Source: an uncultured Verrucomicrobiales bacterium
Lineage (GTDB): Bacteria; Verrucomicrobiota; Verrucomicrobiia; Verrucomicrobiales; Akkermansiaceae
Assembly (NCBI GenBank): GCA_937934595.1
Contig: CALGZA010000048.1
Span: forward strand, 1 to 35,935
Direction: 5' to 3'
Length of the DNA: 35,935 nucleotides
Below the pieces are notes generated by a model. The model saw only the letters and a list, made by a program, of their open reading frames with translations. It searched no databases and had not been told where the DNA came from. Of this stretch, positions 1-8,690 are shown in pieces. Both the position numbers and the translations under genes were made by a program. How positions within the stretch are numbered: the first letter of the stretch is position 1; every line of letters starts with the position of its first letter.

Positions 1-196
1 AGCTTTTATACTTTGGGGAAATTTGCGTGAATAATTGATTGCATTTGGGTTTCTAGGCATTCGTTCATCATGCTTATGTAAATACATTGTACAAGCCTTA
101 ATTGTTGAAAGCTTAATTTTTCCCGAATGTAGTCCCCCTGCTTTCTCCCACTCCTTACGACTTGCCACACCACCACCCCTCTGTCATAAAGTCTCC

Positions 197-1744
197 ATGG
201 CAGGCTCCATTGACTTACACAAAATATCCAGATTCGCAAACCTCGCTATCCCCTCCACCGCCGCCCTAGCATTCCTAGGTGGACACTTCGTGAGCTTCTA
301 CTTCCACTTCCTAACCGTCACATTCCTCCTACTCACCATAATCAATATCTTCTACCTATTCATCCAGAAAAAACACACCATCCTCCGTAACTTCGGAATC
401 CTCGGCCAAGCTCGCTACATCATCGAAAGCATCGGCCCAGAAATGCGCCAATACCTCTTCGCCAATGACACCGAAGAAAGACCATTCAACCGCATCGAAC
501 GATCAGAAATCTACCGCAAATCAAAAGGAATCGACTCCGCATCATCATTCGGATCACAACTCAACTTCGACAACGCAGAAATAAAAATCCGCCACTCCAT
601 GTACCCCATAGACCGCGAAAACATCAAACAATACGCACTCACATTCGGTGAAGAACGCGGCGTCAAAGAACCCTACACCATCCATAAACCATACATCATC
701 AGCGCCATGAGCTACGGTGCACTCGGAGAAAACGCCATCCGCGCACTCAGCAGAGGAGCTCGCCTAGCAGGTATCGCCATGAACACAGGTGAAGGAGGCA
801 TCCCCAAATACCACATGGCAGAAGGTGGCGAACTCATCTTCCAAATGGGAACCGCCAAATTCGGCGTCAGAAATGACGACAGCTCACTCAACACAGAAAA
901 ACTCAAAAAACTCTGCGCCGAACCAACCATAAAAATGGTAGAAATCAAACTCTCACAAGGAGCCAAACCAGGAAAAGGAGGACTCCTACCAAAAGAAAAA
1001 ATCACCCCAGAAATCTCCACACTCCGCGGCGTCCCCATGGGACAAGACGTCGTCTCACCCGCTCACCACATCGAATGCACCTGTAAAAAAACCACCGTAG
1101 CATTCATCAAAAACGTCCAAGACGCCTGCACCATCCCAGTCGGAATCAAACTCTGCCTCGGAAAAATCTCAGACTTCCACGAAATCGTCCTCGAAATGAA
1201 AGCCCAAGACACATTCCCAGACTTCATCGCCATAGACGGAGCAGAAGGCGGAACAGGAGCCGCCCCTAAAGCATTCATGGACGGATACGGAATGCCCCTC
1301 ATGCCATCACTCTACGCCGTAAATGACATCCTCGTCCGCGAAGGAGTCAGAAACAAACTCAAAATCATCGCCGCAGGTAAACTCATCAACTCCAGTAAAC
1401 AATTCATCGCACTAGCACTCGGTGCAGACGCCATCTACTCAGCCAGAGGATTCATGCTATCCATCGGATGCATCCAAGCCATGCTCTGCGGAAACAACAC
1501 CTGCCCAGTCGGCATCACCACACACGACCCATCACTACAAAAAGGACTCATCGTCCAAGAAAAAGCAAAACGCGTCGCCAACTACGTCCACGGACTAGAA
1601 CACGACTTCTACGAAATGCTAGCCGCAGCAGGAATCAAAGACACAAAAAACATCAACATCAACCAGCTCTACATCCCCAAAGACACCGCACTCGCAGGCC
1701 AAATCAACGAACTACAACAAAAAGCACCCACACCCTCAGCATGA
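197..1744 (+). CDS. FMN-binding glutamate synthase-family protein
   Basis: This 515-residue protein has the FMN-dependent TIM barrel of the glutamate synthase central/FMN domain but no amidotransferase domain. Visible family features are 'SAMSYGALG', 'KLSQGAKPGKGG', the phosphate-binding 'IDGAEGGTGAAP' and a cysteine cluster, 'GCIQAMLCGNNTCPVGI', matching the 3Fe-4S ligand region. About 60 N-terminal residues hold one or two hydrophobic segments, so it is probably membrane anchored. The frame is open from 35, but I chose the ATG at 197 because residues before it do not look like the family and the hydrophobic segment starts soon after. Its stop overlaps the next ATG by four bases (ATGA). The true substrate of these stand-alone barrels is not settled, so a glutamate synthase role should not be assumed. 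Confidence 0.88.
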   Translation: MAGSIDLHKISRFANLAIPSTAALAFLGGHFVSFYFHFLTVTFLLLTIINIFYLFIQKKHTILRNFGILGQARYIIESIGPEMRQYLFANDTEERPFNRIERSEIYRKSKGIDSASSFGSQLNFDNAEIKIRHSMYPIDRENIKQYALTFGEERGVKEPYTIHKPYIISAMSYGALGENAIRALSRGARLAGIAMNTGEGGIPKYHMAEGGELIFQMGTAKFGVRNDDSSLNTEKLKKLCAEPTIKMVEIKLSQGAKPGKGGLLPKEKITPEISTLRGVPMGQDVVSPAHHIECTCKKTTVAFIKNVQDACTIPVGIKLCLGKISDFHEIVLEMKAQDTFPDFIAIDGAEGGTGAAPKAFMDGYGMPLMPSLYAVNDILVREGVRNKLKIIAAGKLINSSKQFIALALGADAIYSARGFMLSIGCIQAMLCGNNTCPVGITTHDPSLQKGLIVQEKAKRVANYVHGLEHDFYEMLAAAGIKDTKNININQLYIPKDTALAGQINELQQKAPTPSA

Positions 1745-2118
1745 AACCCACAGCACAAATCATCAGCTGGATCCTACAGCTAACCATCATCACACTCCTC
1801 GCACCCGCAGCCTACGCCAAACTAACAGCCCACCCAGACGCAGTCGCCCTATTCACCACCCTAGAAATGGAACCCGCAGGACGCTACATCATCGGCTTCC
1901 TAGAAGCCGCCACATGCGCACTACTGCTAAATCCAAACTCAGCAGTCCACGGAGCCATACTCAGCCTCGGCATCATGATCGGAGCACTCATCGCACACCT
2001 CAGCAAAATCGGATTCGATAACATGTTCTACTTCTCCCTCATCCTCATCATCACCTCATCCGCCATCATCTACCTCAGAAGAAAGCAAATCAAAAGCATC
2101 GCCCGCATGCTAAACTAA
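1741..2118 (+). CDS. DoxX-like small membrane protein
   Basis: A 125-residue protein with about four hydrophobic helices, the first starting at residue 6. The pattern 'HPDAVALFTTLEMEPAGRYIIGFLEA', with acidic and glycine residues between helices 1 and 2, is that of DoxX/DoxX_2 proteins, which sit in the inner membrane; some belong to redox complexes. The start overlaps the previous stop (ATGA), which suggests translational coupling to the FMN protein. The frame extends upstream to 1468, but that part lies inside the FMN gene and is not protein-like. The family is fairly sure; the function is unknown. Confidence 0.75.
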   Translation: MKPTAQIISWILQLTIITLLAPAAYAKLTAHPDAVALFTTLEMEPAGRYIIGFLEAATCALLLNPNSAVHGAILSLGIMIGALIAHLSKIGFDNMFYFSLILIITSSAIIYLRRKQIKSIARMLN

Positions 2119-2144
2119 TTAGCTAACAAATCCAGCCACAAACC

Positions 2145-2765
2145 ATGCACCCAGCAACACATCACAACACACGCCTCGGCATGCTCCTCCTCGTATCAGG
2201 CCCATCAGGATCCGGTAAAACCACACTCTGCCGCCGCGCCGCAAAAGCAGGCATCGCCAACTACGCCATCTCCTGCACCACACGTCCCCCAAGACCCGGA
2301 GAAACCAACGGAACAGACTACTTCTTCCTAACCATCGAAGAATTCAAACAAAAAATCGCCAACAACGAACTCCTCGAACACGCCGAAGTCCACGGCAACC
2401 ACTACGGCACACTAAAATCAGAAATCTTCACCCACATCCAAGCCGGGCGAGACGTCGTCATGGACATCGATGTCCAAGGCGCAGAACACATCAGAAACAA
2501 CACAGACCCCCAGATCCAGCGCGCACTCGTACAGCTCTTCGTCATGCCAGAATCAGAAGCAGAACTCCGCACCCGCCTAACAGGCAGAGGCACAGACAGC
2601 CAACAAATCATCGAAACCAGAATGCAAAACTCACTAGAAGAAATGCAACACTGGCAGAAATACACCTACTGCCTCCTCTCAACCGACCGAGAAACAGACT
2701 ACCAAAAATTCCAAGCCATCCTAACCACAGAAAGCCTCAACACCAACAGAATTAACCCCGTATAG
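2145..2765 (+). CDS. gmk: guanylate kinase
   Basis: A 206-residue ATP:GMP phosphotransferase that makes GDP. The P-loop 'GPSGSGKT' is at residues 19-26, followed by the GMP-binding 'SCTTRPPRPGE' and 'DYFFLTIEEF', then 'VMDIDVQGA' and the lid arginines in 'RLTGRG'. Length fits the family. The usual C-terminal 'vvNddle' segment reads 'YCLLSTDRETDY', a mild divergence. An internal Met at residue 13 sits directly before the P-loop strand, but the 'RLGMLLLVSGPSG' spacing favours the upstream start at 2145. It follows the DoxX-like gene by 26 bases on the same strand and is followed by a candidate terminator. Confidence 0.95.
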   Translation: MHPATHHNTRLGMLLLVSGPSGSGKTTLCRRAAKAGIANYAISCTTRPPRPGETNGTDYFFLTIEEFKQKIANNELLEHAEVHGNHYGTLKSEIFTHIQAGRDVVMDIDVQGAEHIRNNTDPQIQRALVQLFVMPESEAELRTRLTGRGTDSQQIIETRMQNSLEEMQHWQKYTYCLLSTDRETDYQKFQAILTTESLNTNRINPV

Positions 2766-2856
2766 CTACAACAACACACCTCAAAAACACCATTCAAAGC
2801 CACAGCTTCACCCCAAAATCACTACCACAACAAACACAACCCAAATACAACCAGAT

Positions 2857-2883
2857 CCCCAATTTTAACAATTGGAATTGGGG
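2857..2883 (+). terminator. candidate intrinsic terminator after gmk
   Basis: A perfect 8-bp inverted repeat (CCCCAATT / AATTGGGG) with an 11-base loop is followed by TTGTTTCTC. It lies about 90 bases past the gmk stop and before a convergent gene. The T-tract is interrupted, so strength is uncertain. I see nothing else in 2766-3014. Confidence 0.5.
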
Positions 2884-3014
2884 TTGTTTCTCTAAATGCT
2901 GTCTCTCTAATAAGACTTGTTGAGATAATGTGATTCCTCGTTATTTTTGGAAGTGTCCCTCAGATCGTTAAACTCAGCTAAGGTTAATTATAATATCATT
3001 TGTTAGAAGATATA

Positions 3015-3221
3015 CTAACTAGTCCCTTTAACTCTTAATACCCCAGACTTCCCTCCGCCAAAAGAAGAGCGTTTAGCCCACGATTGTAATGAAACATAAT
3101 CAGTAAACCCATTCTCAGGTAGCAGATCTGCTTCAACAACCTTCCTCGCATTATCCGCCGTGAGCGATAATGATAACGAGAAAAACAGAAATAGTTTAAG
3201 ATGAAATTTCAATATAATCAC
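3015..3221 (-). CDS. small secreted protein translationally coupled to dioxygenase
   Basis: A 68-residue protein that I do not recognise. Residues 1-22 form a signal-like hydrophobic stretch, 'LKLFLFFSLSLSL', followed by a short polar mature part ending '...FGGGKSGVLRVKGTS'. It begins with GTG at 3221, overlapping the upstream gene's TGA stop by four bases (GTGA), the arrangement of translationally coupled genes. That overlap and the signal-like N-terminus are the main reasons to accept it. It could instead be a decayed or chance frame. Confidence 0.45.
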   Translation of the reverse strand: MIILKFHLKLFLFFSLSLSLTADNARKVVEADLLPENGFTDYVSLQSWAKRSSFGGGKSGVLRVKGTS

Positions 3222-3949
3222 TTCTTCCTCACAGCCTCAAACAAATCACCTTTCCCCTTATACCCATCAGAATCAACCTCATACCAGTTACTATCAGCGA
3301 TCCGCTTCTTATCATAAGGCGGTGCAAAAATATCCACCAACTGAGTAAACTCTTTCGCTGCTACCCGGTGAATATTCCTCTCCTTTGAAGTAAGCGTAGA
3401 AACATTCCCCTTAGAAAGCATCGCATGGCTAGTCTGCTTCAAAAGAACATCTCTCTTATTCGCCTTCTCAGCAAACAAATCATAATTCCAAACCTCAACC
3501 TCACCCGTAGCACAAAGTAAAACTCCCGTCATCTCAGGATGATCATGGTGCATGATCTGCTCATTCTTTTCAAACTGAACCAAAGTAACATGATAGTCGA
3601 TCTGCTTTTCTAGCCCAGAAAAATCCACGCGCTTATTACCCACCCCCTTCGCTTTCGTCTCCTTAAAAGCCTTCACCAAGCTTGGATCCCGCAGGTCGAG
3701 ACGCGCCGCAATAGCAGAAGCCTTCTTAACATACTCCAGCTCATTCCAGCTATCCAAATGCTGCTTCTTAGCCTCCACCTCAATAGCAGATAAAAACGCA
3801 TCCCAATTAATGGAACCATCCTCCTTCAATCTCCCCTGATAAGCATTCGCCCTCGTCGCAAAAGCAGTAATGGCAGGTAAAGCCATAGAAATCCCCAGAA
3901 AACCAGGTATCGAGGTCTTAATAAAATGCCTCCTGTCATAATCATCCAT
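3218..3949 (-). CDS. Tat-exported cysteamine/cysteine dioxygenase-like (PCO/ADO) cupin
   Basis: A 243-residue protein with a twin-arginine signal: 'DRRHFIK' at residues 5-11, a hydrophobic stretch to about 30, and a likely AxA cleavage at 'RANA'. From about residue 118 it resembles the PCO/ADO thiol dioxygenase fold (PF07847). 'HHDHPEMTGVLLCATGEVEV' at 134-153 gives H135 and H137 as iron ligands, H194 in 'NIHRV' fits the third, and the family's 'PPY' C-terminal motif is present in 'IFAPPYDKKR'. Residues 40-115 form a helical region not typical of the core. Family members oxidise N-terminal cysteine or cysteamine thiols in the cytoplasm, so an exported, folded-state Tat substrate is unusual. 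An AGGG lies just upstream of the start. The substrate is unknown. Confidence 0.72.
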   Translation of the reverse strand: MDDYDRRHFIKTSIPGFLGISMALPAITAFATRANAYQGRLKEDGSINWDAFLSAIEVEAKKQHLDSWNELEYVKKASAIAARLDLRDPSLVKAFKETKAKGVGNKRVDFSGLEKQIDYHVTLVQFEKNEQIMHHDHPEMTGVLLCATGEVEVWNYDLFAEKANKRDVLLKQTSHAMLSKGNVSTLTSKERNIHRVAAKEFTQLVDIFAPPYDKKRIADSNWYEVDSDGYKGKGDLFEAVRKK

Positions 3950-4038
3950 ACAAGAACCCTACTCGATAAAGCCAACCATCACAAGCCAGGAAACAACCCA
4001 ACCAGTAACAAGAATTCCAATTAATGAATACCTCAGAC

Positions 4039-5124
4039 CTAAATCCCAAAACTACGCTTCACAGCAGCCCGCTTCAGCCCCAGCTCACGCCACTCATTCA
4101 CCAGCCGTGATGCCTCTATCACACCACACCCAGACGGAACCGAAATATCATCACCATCCCAGTGCACACCACGTATCGTTACCACAGCATGAAACTCACC
4201 CTCATCATAAACACCAAAAGGAGCACCAAAATAACCAGGACACCCCAATCTCTCGCGCCAACCTATCAAATCCTCCATAGTCTGCTGCGTCCTTGGTAAA
4301 GGCCCCAAAGCAGGAGTCGGGTGTAACCTCTTAATCAAATCATCAATATTCTTATCCCCATACAAAAACACCTCAATAGGCGTATGAAAATGCACCAGAG
4401 CCCCTAAATCCAAAATACTACGCTCACGCTTCGTAACCATCCCAATATCAGACAACTTAGATACCAACGTCTGAGCCACAAACTCATGCTCCCGGATCTC
4501 CTTCTCATCAAAAGCAAAAACCTCCTGCTCATCAGCCTTAGCAGTCCCCGCCAATGCCATCGTATTCAACCTGCCCTTCCTAAAATTAAATAAAACCTCC
4601 GGCGTCAAACCACAAAAACCACTATCACCACTCACCCACGCATAAGGAAAAAAAGCCTTCTCCTTGGTATTCAACTTCTCCAAAATGCAAGCAACCCCAC
4701 CACCTGAAATCTTCCCCCTCTCAGTAGCCACAGGCACAGACTTATCAATCTCACCTTTAATAATCGCCTGATTAATCTCAGAAAAAACCTGGGCAAAGCC
4801 ACCCACACTCAGATCATCCCAATCCACATCCAACCCACCAGAACAACCAGGAACCCTATCTAAAACCCTCACAGAACTAGGCACCTTCCACGGCTTCGCG
4901 TCACTAAGCGCAAAGTCATTCACATAAAAAGCCACACCATCACCAGGCTGAGGGCAACTCTCCTGCGCAGTAAAAGGACCCTCACCATACAGCACCTTTC
5001 CATCCGCCTTCTTCAGCAGAGCAAACTCTCTCGCTACTTCATTCATCAACCACAGAATAAACCGCATCACACCCCTATCACCAAGCACAAAATCAATCCC
5101 TCCAAACTCTAAAAAACAAACCAC
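4039..5124 (-). CDS. isochorismate synthase-like chorismate-binding enzyme
   Basis: A protein of up to 361 residues from the MenF/EntC/PabB/TrpE chorismate-binding family. Visible motifs are 'ALAGTA' at 190-195, 'EHEFV' at 212-216, 'LHPTPALGPLPR' at 267-278 and a C-terminal 'GVIEASRLVNEW...LGLKRAAV'. The HPTPA motif and short length favour isochorismate synthase (menaquinone or siderophore entry) over anthranilate or aminodeoxychorismate synthase. The usual 'RGxYaGxvG' segment reads 'GCPGYFGAPFGVYDEG', a divergence near the active site. The start is uncertain: ATG 5067 has AGGGG just upstream and would remove 19 poorly conserved residues. No other menaquinone genes are in the window. Confidence 0.75.
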   Translation of the reverse strand: MVCFLEFGGIDFVLGDRGVMRFILWLMNEVAREFALLKKADGKVLYGEGPFTAQESCPQPGDGVAFYVNDFALSDAKPWKVPSSVRVLDRVPGCSGGLDVDWDDLSVGGFAQVFSEINQAIIKGEIDKSVPVATERGKISGGGVACILEKLNTKEKAFFPYAWVSGDSGFCGLTPEVLFNFRKGRLNTMALAGTAKADEQEVFAFDEKEIREHEFVAQTLVSKLSDIGMVTKRERSILDLGALVHFHTPIEVFLYGDKNIDDLIKRLHPTPALGPLPRTQQTMEDLIGWRERLGCPGYFGAPFGVYDEGEFHAVVTIRGVHWDGDDISVPSGCGVIEASRLVNEWRELGLKRAAVKRSFGI

Positions 5125-5243
5125 CCACCCAAAAAATCAACCCCTAAAAAACAATAACTAGTTGATCATCACAAAATCCATGCTAAATAAATAACACTGT
5201 TCTTAACAAGAGCAGCCGAAAATAAAATTTTCACCCATCAAAT

Positions 5244-5601
5244 GGGGGCGTTTTGGTTTCGACTGGATGTTGGAGGGAAAAGTAGCATGTAGAGGTTGAT
5301 CGGTTGGCCTCTTAAAAAAGCCGTTCAAAAAAATAATTGCAGACTCTAACGAGCTAGCACTTGCTGCTTAATTGACAGCGACGCCGCCGCCTGATCGTTC
5401 ACGTAGGGCCGCCGCGCAAAATTAGTGAACTGGCTATGAATCCGGGCTTCCGGGATGATTAGTAAGACTAAACAGGAAAATCGAGCGAGAGTCAGTGGTT
5501 AGCAAGCGTCCTCTCCTCTAAAAAAAAGTTGCTAACTAAACATGTAGAAACTTACTTAGAAGACATTTAGGACAGGGGTTCAACTCCCCTCGCCTCCACC
5601 A
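5244..5601 (+). ncRNA. ssrA: transfer-messenger RNA
   Basis: One-piece tmRNA. The 5' end GGGGGCG pairs with CGCCTCC (5591-5597, one G-U pair) to form the acceptor stem, followed by discriminator A and an encoded CCA. The T-arm 'CAGGGGTTCAACTCCCCT' is present, and the 5' part carries the diagnostic 'TTTGGTTTCGACTGG'. The tag reading frame runs from GCA at 5339 to TAA at 5369-5371 and encodes ADSNELALAA. It rescues stalled ribosomes with SmpB, tagging products for proteolysis. It is transcribed opposite to the flanking genes. Confidence 0.97.
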
Positions 5602-5608
5602 ATTTTTA

Positions 5609-5644
5609 AGCCGTTATGAACCAATCAATAAATTCATAACGGCT
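5609..5644 (+). terminator. ssrA intrinsic terminator
   Basis: A perfect 12-bp inverted repeat (AGCCGTTATGAA / TTCATAACGGCT) with a 12-base loop is followed by TTTTT, seven bases past the tmRNA 3' end. It also separates ssrA from the convergent fusion gene. Confidence 0.9.
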
Positions 5645-5678
5645 TTTTAATTTCTAATCCCTCCTCACTCTCTAAAAA

Positions 5679-8666
5679 TCATAAATTAGAAATCCACACA
5701 CACCCATAAGGCGCCAGTTCTATATGAGTATCATCCTGAGCCTTATACCTTTTACCACTCAACACATCTGTCCAAGTCTCTGTCGCTATCAGATTCAACT
5801 CAACCAGAGCTATACTCTGTGACTTGTCAGAAATATTATGCACAGCAAATATAGACTGAGACCTGCTCAAGCTCTCTCTCCAAAAACCAACAATCTGATC
5901 CCCTAAATGCAATGTATATTGAGTAGCATTCGGATGAAATGCTTCCTGTTCCTTTCGGATTTTAATTCTACGCCGTAACTCATCAAAAAGAACCTTATGA
6001 TGAAGCGCATCATCCCCAAGAGCAGATGATAGCTCCTCAGCATCCCATTTATAGCGGTTTATAGCACGCGCCTCCCCTGTATTTGCCATCCCCTGTGTAT
6101 TATTCTCCGTGCCCAAAAGACTATGAATATAAAACGCAGGTAAACCCTCTAATGCCAACATAATCGTATGCGCAGCAATAAAACGCTCGCCATTCAAATC
6201 ATCTTTCCCAGACTGAATCGTCCCAGCCATCGCACTATATAATGAAATATTAGCCTCATAAGGAGTCAAATCCCCCTCCGGTGTTCGCCGCATAGAAATC
6301 TCCCCACCAAACGATCGCAACGTACCAATAAGATCATCCCGCTCCCTCTCAGACAGAAGACCCTCAGCAGGTCGTAACCCTATCCCATCATGAGACGCTA
6401 TGAAATTTAAATACGCCCTTCCCCGCCGCGCTGGCGGCATTGAAACTATCCACTTCGTCAGATGCTTTGCATCACCACTAAGCATCGTATGCAGTAACAA
6501 CGGTGGTAAAGAAAAATTATAAATCAAATGAGCTTCATTCCCATTACCAAAATAACTCAAGTTCTCCTTATTCGGAACATTCGTCTCAGTAATGAGAATA
6601 GCAGATGGTTCCAAGCTCTCCACGATCAACCTTAACAACTTTATAACCTCATGAGTCTCATTCCTATGAATACAGTTCGTCCCATCCTCTTTCCACAGAA
6701 AAGCTACCGCATCTAAACGAAATATAGATATACCCTTATCCAAATAAAACTGAATAATCCGAATAAACTCTAACAAAACCTCAGGATTCGCATAGTTCAA
6801 ATCAACCTGATCAGCACTGAAAGTACACCACACCTGCTTCTCTCCAGAAACCGTCTCCACAGATGTCAACAATGGTGAACTTCGCGGCCGCACAACCTTA
6901 GTAAGATCCTCAAAATCAGATCCATCAATAAAATAATCCTTCCCAGGTGACTTCTCTAACAAATAATTTTTAAACCACTCAGACTCCCTAGAACAATGAT
7001 TAAGAACAAGGTCAGCCATAATGTTGAAATGCTTAATAATAGGCTCAATATCGGACCAATCTCCATGATCATCATTAATCTCCATGTAATCGATTACTGA
7101 AAAACCCTCATCAGAACTTGCCGGATTAAATGGCAAAATATGAACATTATTAACGTAAGGCTTTAACTCACGCTTCAAAAAATCATACAGAGTCCTCAGC
7201 GGTGCCTCATCCACCCTCCTCACAGAATCAGCATAAGTTATCAACATAACATCCTTCTCATCCCACTTATTAAGTTCAGGACTTGACTCAATAGCCCTCC
7301 TCGCCAAAGGCACAGTCTTGAAAATCTGCTCCGTAATCGCTTTCGCCTCAGACTCTCCATATATATTACGCACCCTCTCCGCCACCCCCTGCCTTACCTG
7401 CATCACCTTCGGATGAGTCATTATATCATAGCTAGATTGTGTTCCAAACTCAGCTCTATCTCCTTCCACTGCATCAAGTAACATATCCATAATATCCGGA
7501 ACTGCAGATATCACACGTTTCCAACCCGGCATAAACGGGGTCTCCATCGACAACTCAGGATTCAAGAAATCATTACCCGCCTGCATTATATTCTCTGCAA
7601 ACACCTCAATCGCATGCCCCTCAGTATGCATATCATAGTTCAACCCATTTATCGCAGCATCACTCTGGTAGCTATCCACTAAATCCAATGCTATTCGATA
7701 ATAAGTAGCCTTTATCGTCCTAATCCTCTCCTGTGTAAACACCTCCCCCTGAGTAGCCATCTTACGTATGAGCGACTTCGTAATATCCAAACTCATCTTT
7801 GATAATCCCTTCGTCTTATCACCCAAAGATAAATCCTGATGCTTGTGGTCATAAGTCTCAGCTATATCCACCTGACAAATCTGATTCGTTGCATAATTAC
7901 GCTGCATCTCAGACAATGTACCCATCTCAAGCCCCCAATCAGATGGTATCCGGATATCCTCTATAACATCACGAGATAAAGAAAACTCTCCAGCCAAAGG
8001 ATACCGAAAACTATCCATGAAATCCAAATACTCATTCGGCCCACAAATCTTCTTCAACGCCCTCAACAACGGAGTCACCAGTAAACGACAAGCCCGCCCA
8101 TTCATTGCATTATTAGCTATCCTCGCATAATAACCCTTACAGAACTTATAACTCAAATTAGGATTAGCTACCGGATAAATAAGCCTAGCCAATAAATCAC
8201 GCTCATAAGTAAGAATATCACAGTCATGAATAGCCACAGTATCCACCTTCCCAGAGGCCAAAATATAACCAAACATATACCATACATTCCTCCCCTTACC
8301 CGCCTGCTGAGGAGCCAAACCCTTCTCATGGAGTAACTTATCTATCCTCCTAAGACGCGGCCCATCATTCCATAAAACATCCGGATTCTGTGGTAAACGC
8401 TCAAAAAACTTGAGCGCCTTCTTAAACTGAGACTCATCAGCCATATCAAGCCCCACCACTACCTGATCCAAATACGGCACTTTAGAAATCTCATCCACAA
8501 TAGAACTCAAAGCAGGCCCCTCTAACTCAGAATAAAGCGAAGGAAGAATAAGCCCCATAGGCTTCTTCTTTCTGAACTCCAGCAGCTCCTCCTCTAAATC
8601 CTCCAGCGGCCTATTATTCAGTTGATGAAGCGTCGTAATCGTGCCGAATTGATGAAAGTCTCCCAT
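5679..8666 (-). CDS. GT81 glucosyl-3-phosphoglycerate synthase fused to GH13 glucosylglycerate/sucrose phosphorylase-like domain
   Basis: A 995-residue two-enzyme fusion. Residues 1 to about 400 resemble glucosyl-3-phosphoglycerate synthase (GT81): 'LILPSLYSELEGPA' at 39-52, 'LWNDGPR' at 98-104, 'AGKGRNVW', the metal-binding 'HDCD' at 147-150, 'FRYPLAGEFS' at 220-229, 'DWGLEMG' and 'YDHKHQDLS' at 272-280. Residues from about 470 to the end form a GH13 barrel of the sucrose-phosphorylase subgroup (GH13_18): 'NPASSDEGFSVIDY', 'LVLNH', nucleophile D652 in 'FRLDAV', acid/base E694 in 'TETNVP', and D760 in 'ASHDG'. GpgS joins NDP-glucose to 3-phosphoglycerate. The GH13_18 group includes glucosylglycerate phosphorylase, which would release Glc-1-P and glycerate. 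The two upstream operon genes supply phosphatase and glycerate kinase, supporting that substrate; sucrose or glucosylglycerol specificity cannot be excluded. Confidence 0.88.
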   Translation of the reverse strand: MGDFHQFGTITTLHQLNNRPLEDLEEELLEFRKKKPMGLILPSLYSELEGPALSSIVDEISKVPYLDQVVVGLDMADESQFKKALKFFERLPQNPDVLWNDGPRLRRIDKLLHEKGLAPQQAGKGRNVWYMFGYILASGKVDTVAIHDCDILTYERDLLARLIYPVANPNLSYKFCKGYYARIANNAMNGRACRLLVTPLLRALKKICGPNEYLDFMDSFRYPLAGEFSLSRDVIEDIRIPSDWGLEMGTLSEMQRNYATNQICQVDIAETYDHKHQDLSLGDKTKGLSKMSLDITKSLIRKMATQGEVFTQERIRTIKATYYRIALDLVDSYQSDAAINGLNYDMHTEGHAIEVFAENIMQAGNDFLNPELSMETPFMPGWKRVISAVPDIMDMLLDAVEGDRAEFGTQSSYDIMTHPKVMQVRQGVAERVRNIYGESEAKAITEQIFKTVPLARRAIESSPELNKWDEKDVMLITYADSVRRVDEAPLRTLYDFLKRELKPYVNNVHILPFNPASSDEGFSVIDYMEINDDHGDWSDIEPIIKHFNIMADLVLNHCSRESEWFKNYLLEKSPGKDYFIDGSDFEDLTKVVRPRSSPLLTSVETVSGEKQVWCTFSADQVDLNYANPEVLLEFIRIIQFYLDKGISIFRLDAVAFLWKEDGTNCIHRNETHEVIKLLRLIVESLEPSAILITETNVPNKENLSYFGNGNEAHLIYNFSLPPLLLHTMLSGDAKHLTKWIVSMPPARRGRAYLNFIASHDGIGLRPAEGLLSERERDDLIGTLRSFGGEISMRRTPEGDLTPYEANISLYSAMAGTIQSGKDDLNGERFIAAHTIMLALEGLPAFYIHSLLGTENNTQGMANTGEARAINRYKWDAEELSSALGDDALHHKVLFDELRRRIKIRKEQEAFHPNATQYTLHLGDQIVGFWRESLSRSQSIFAVHNISDKSQSIALVELNLIATETWTDVLSGKRYKAQDDTHIELAPYGCVWISNL

Positions 8667-8690
8667 AGTAATAAATAATAGTTAAAATGT

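Noticed and set aside
1468-1740. Upstream extension of the DoxX-like frame
   Set aside because: It lies wholly inside the FMN protein gene and is Arg/His-rich nonsense; the ATGA overlap at 1741 gives the natural start.
5162-5189. TTGATC / TAAATA pair (16-base spacing) upstream of ssrA
   Set aside because: Both boxes deviate from consensus in an AT-rich stretch and would put the start about 47 bases before mature tmRNA; possible but not supportable.
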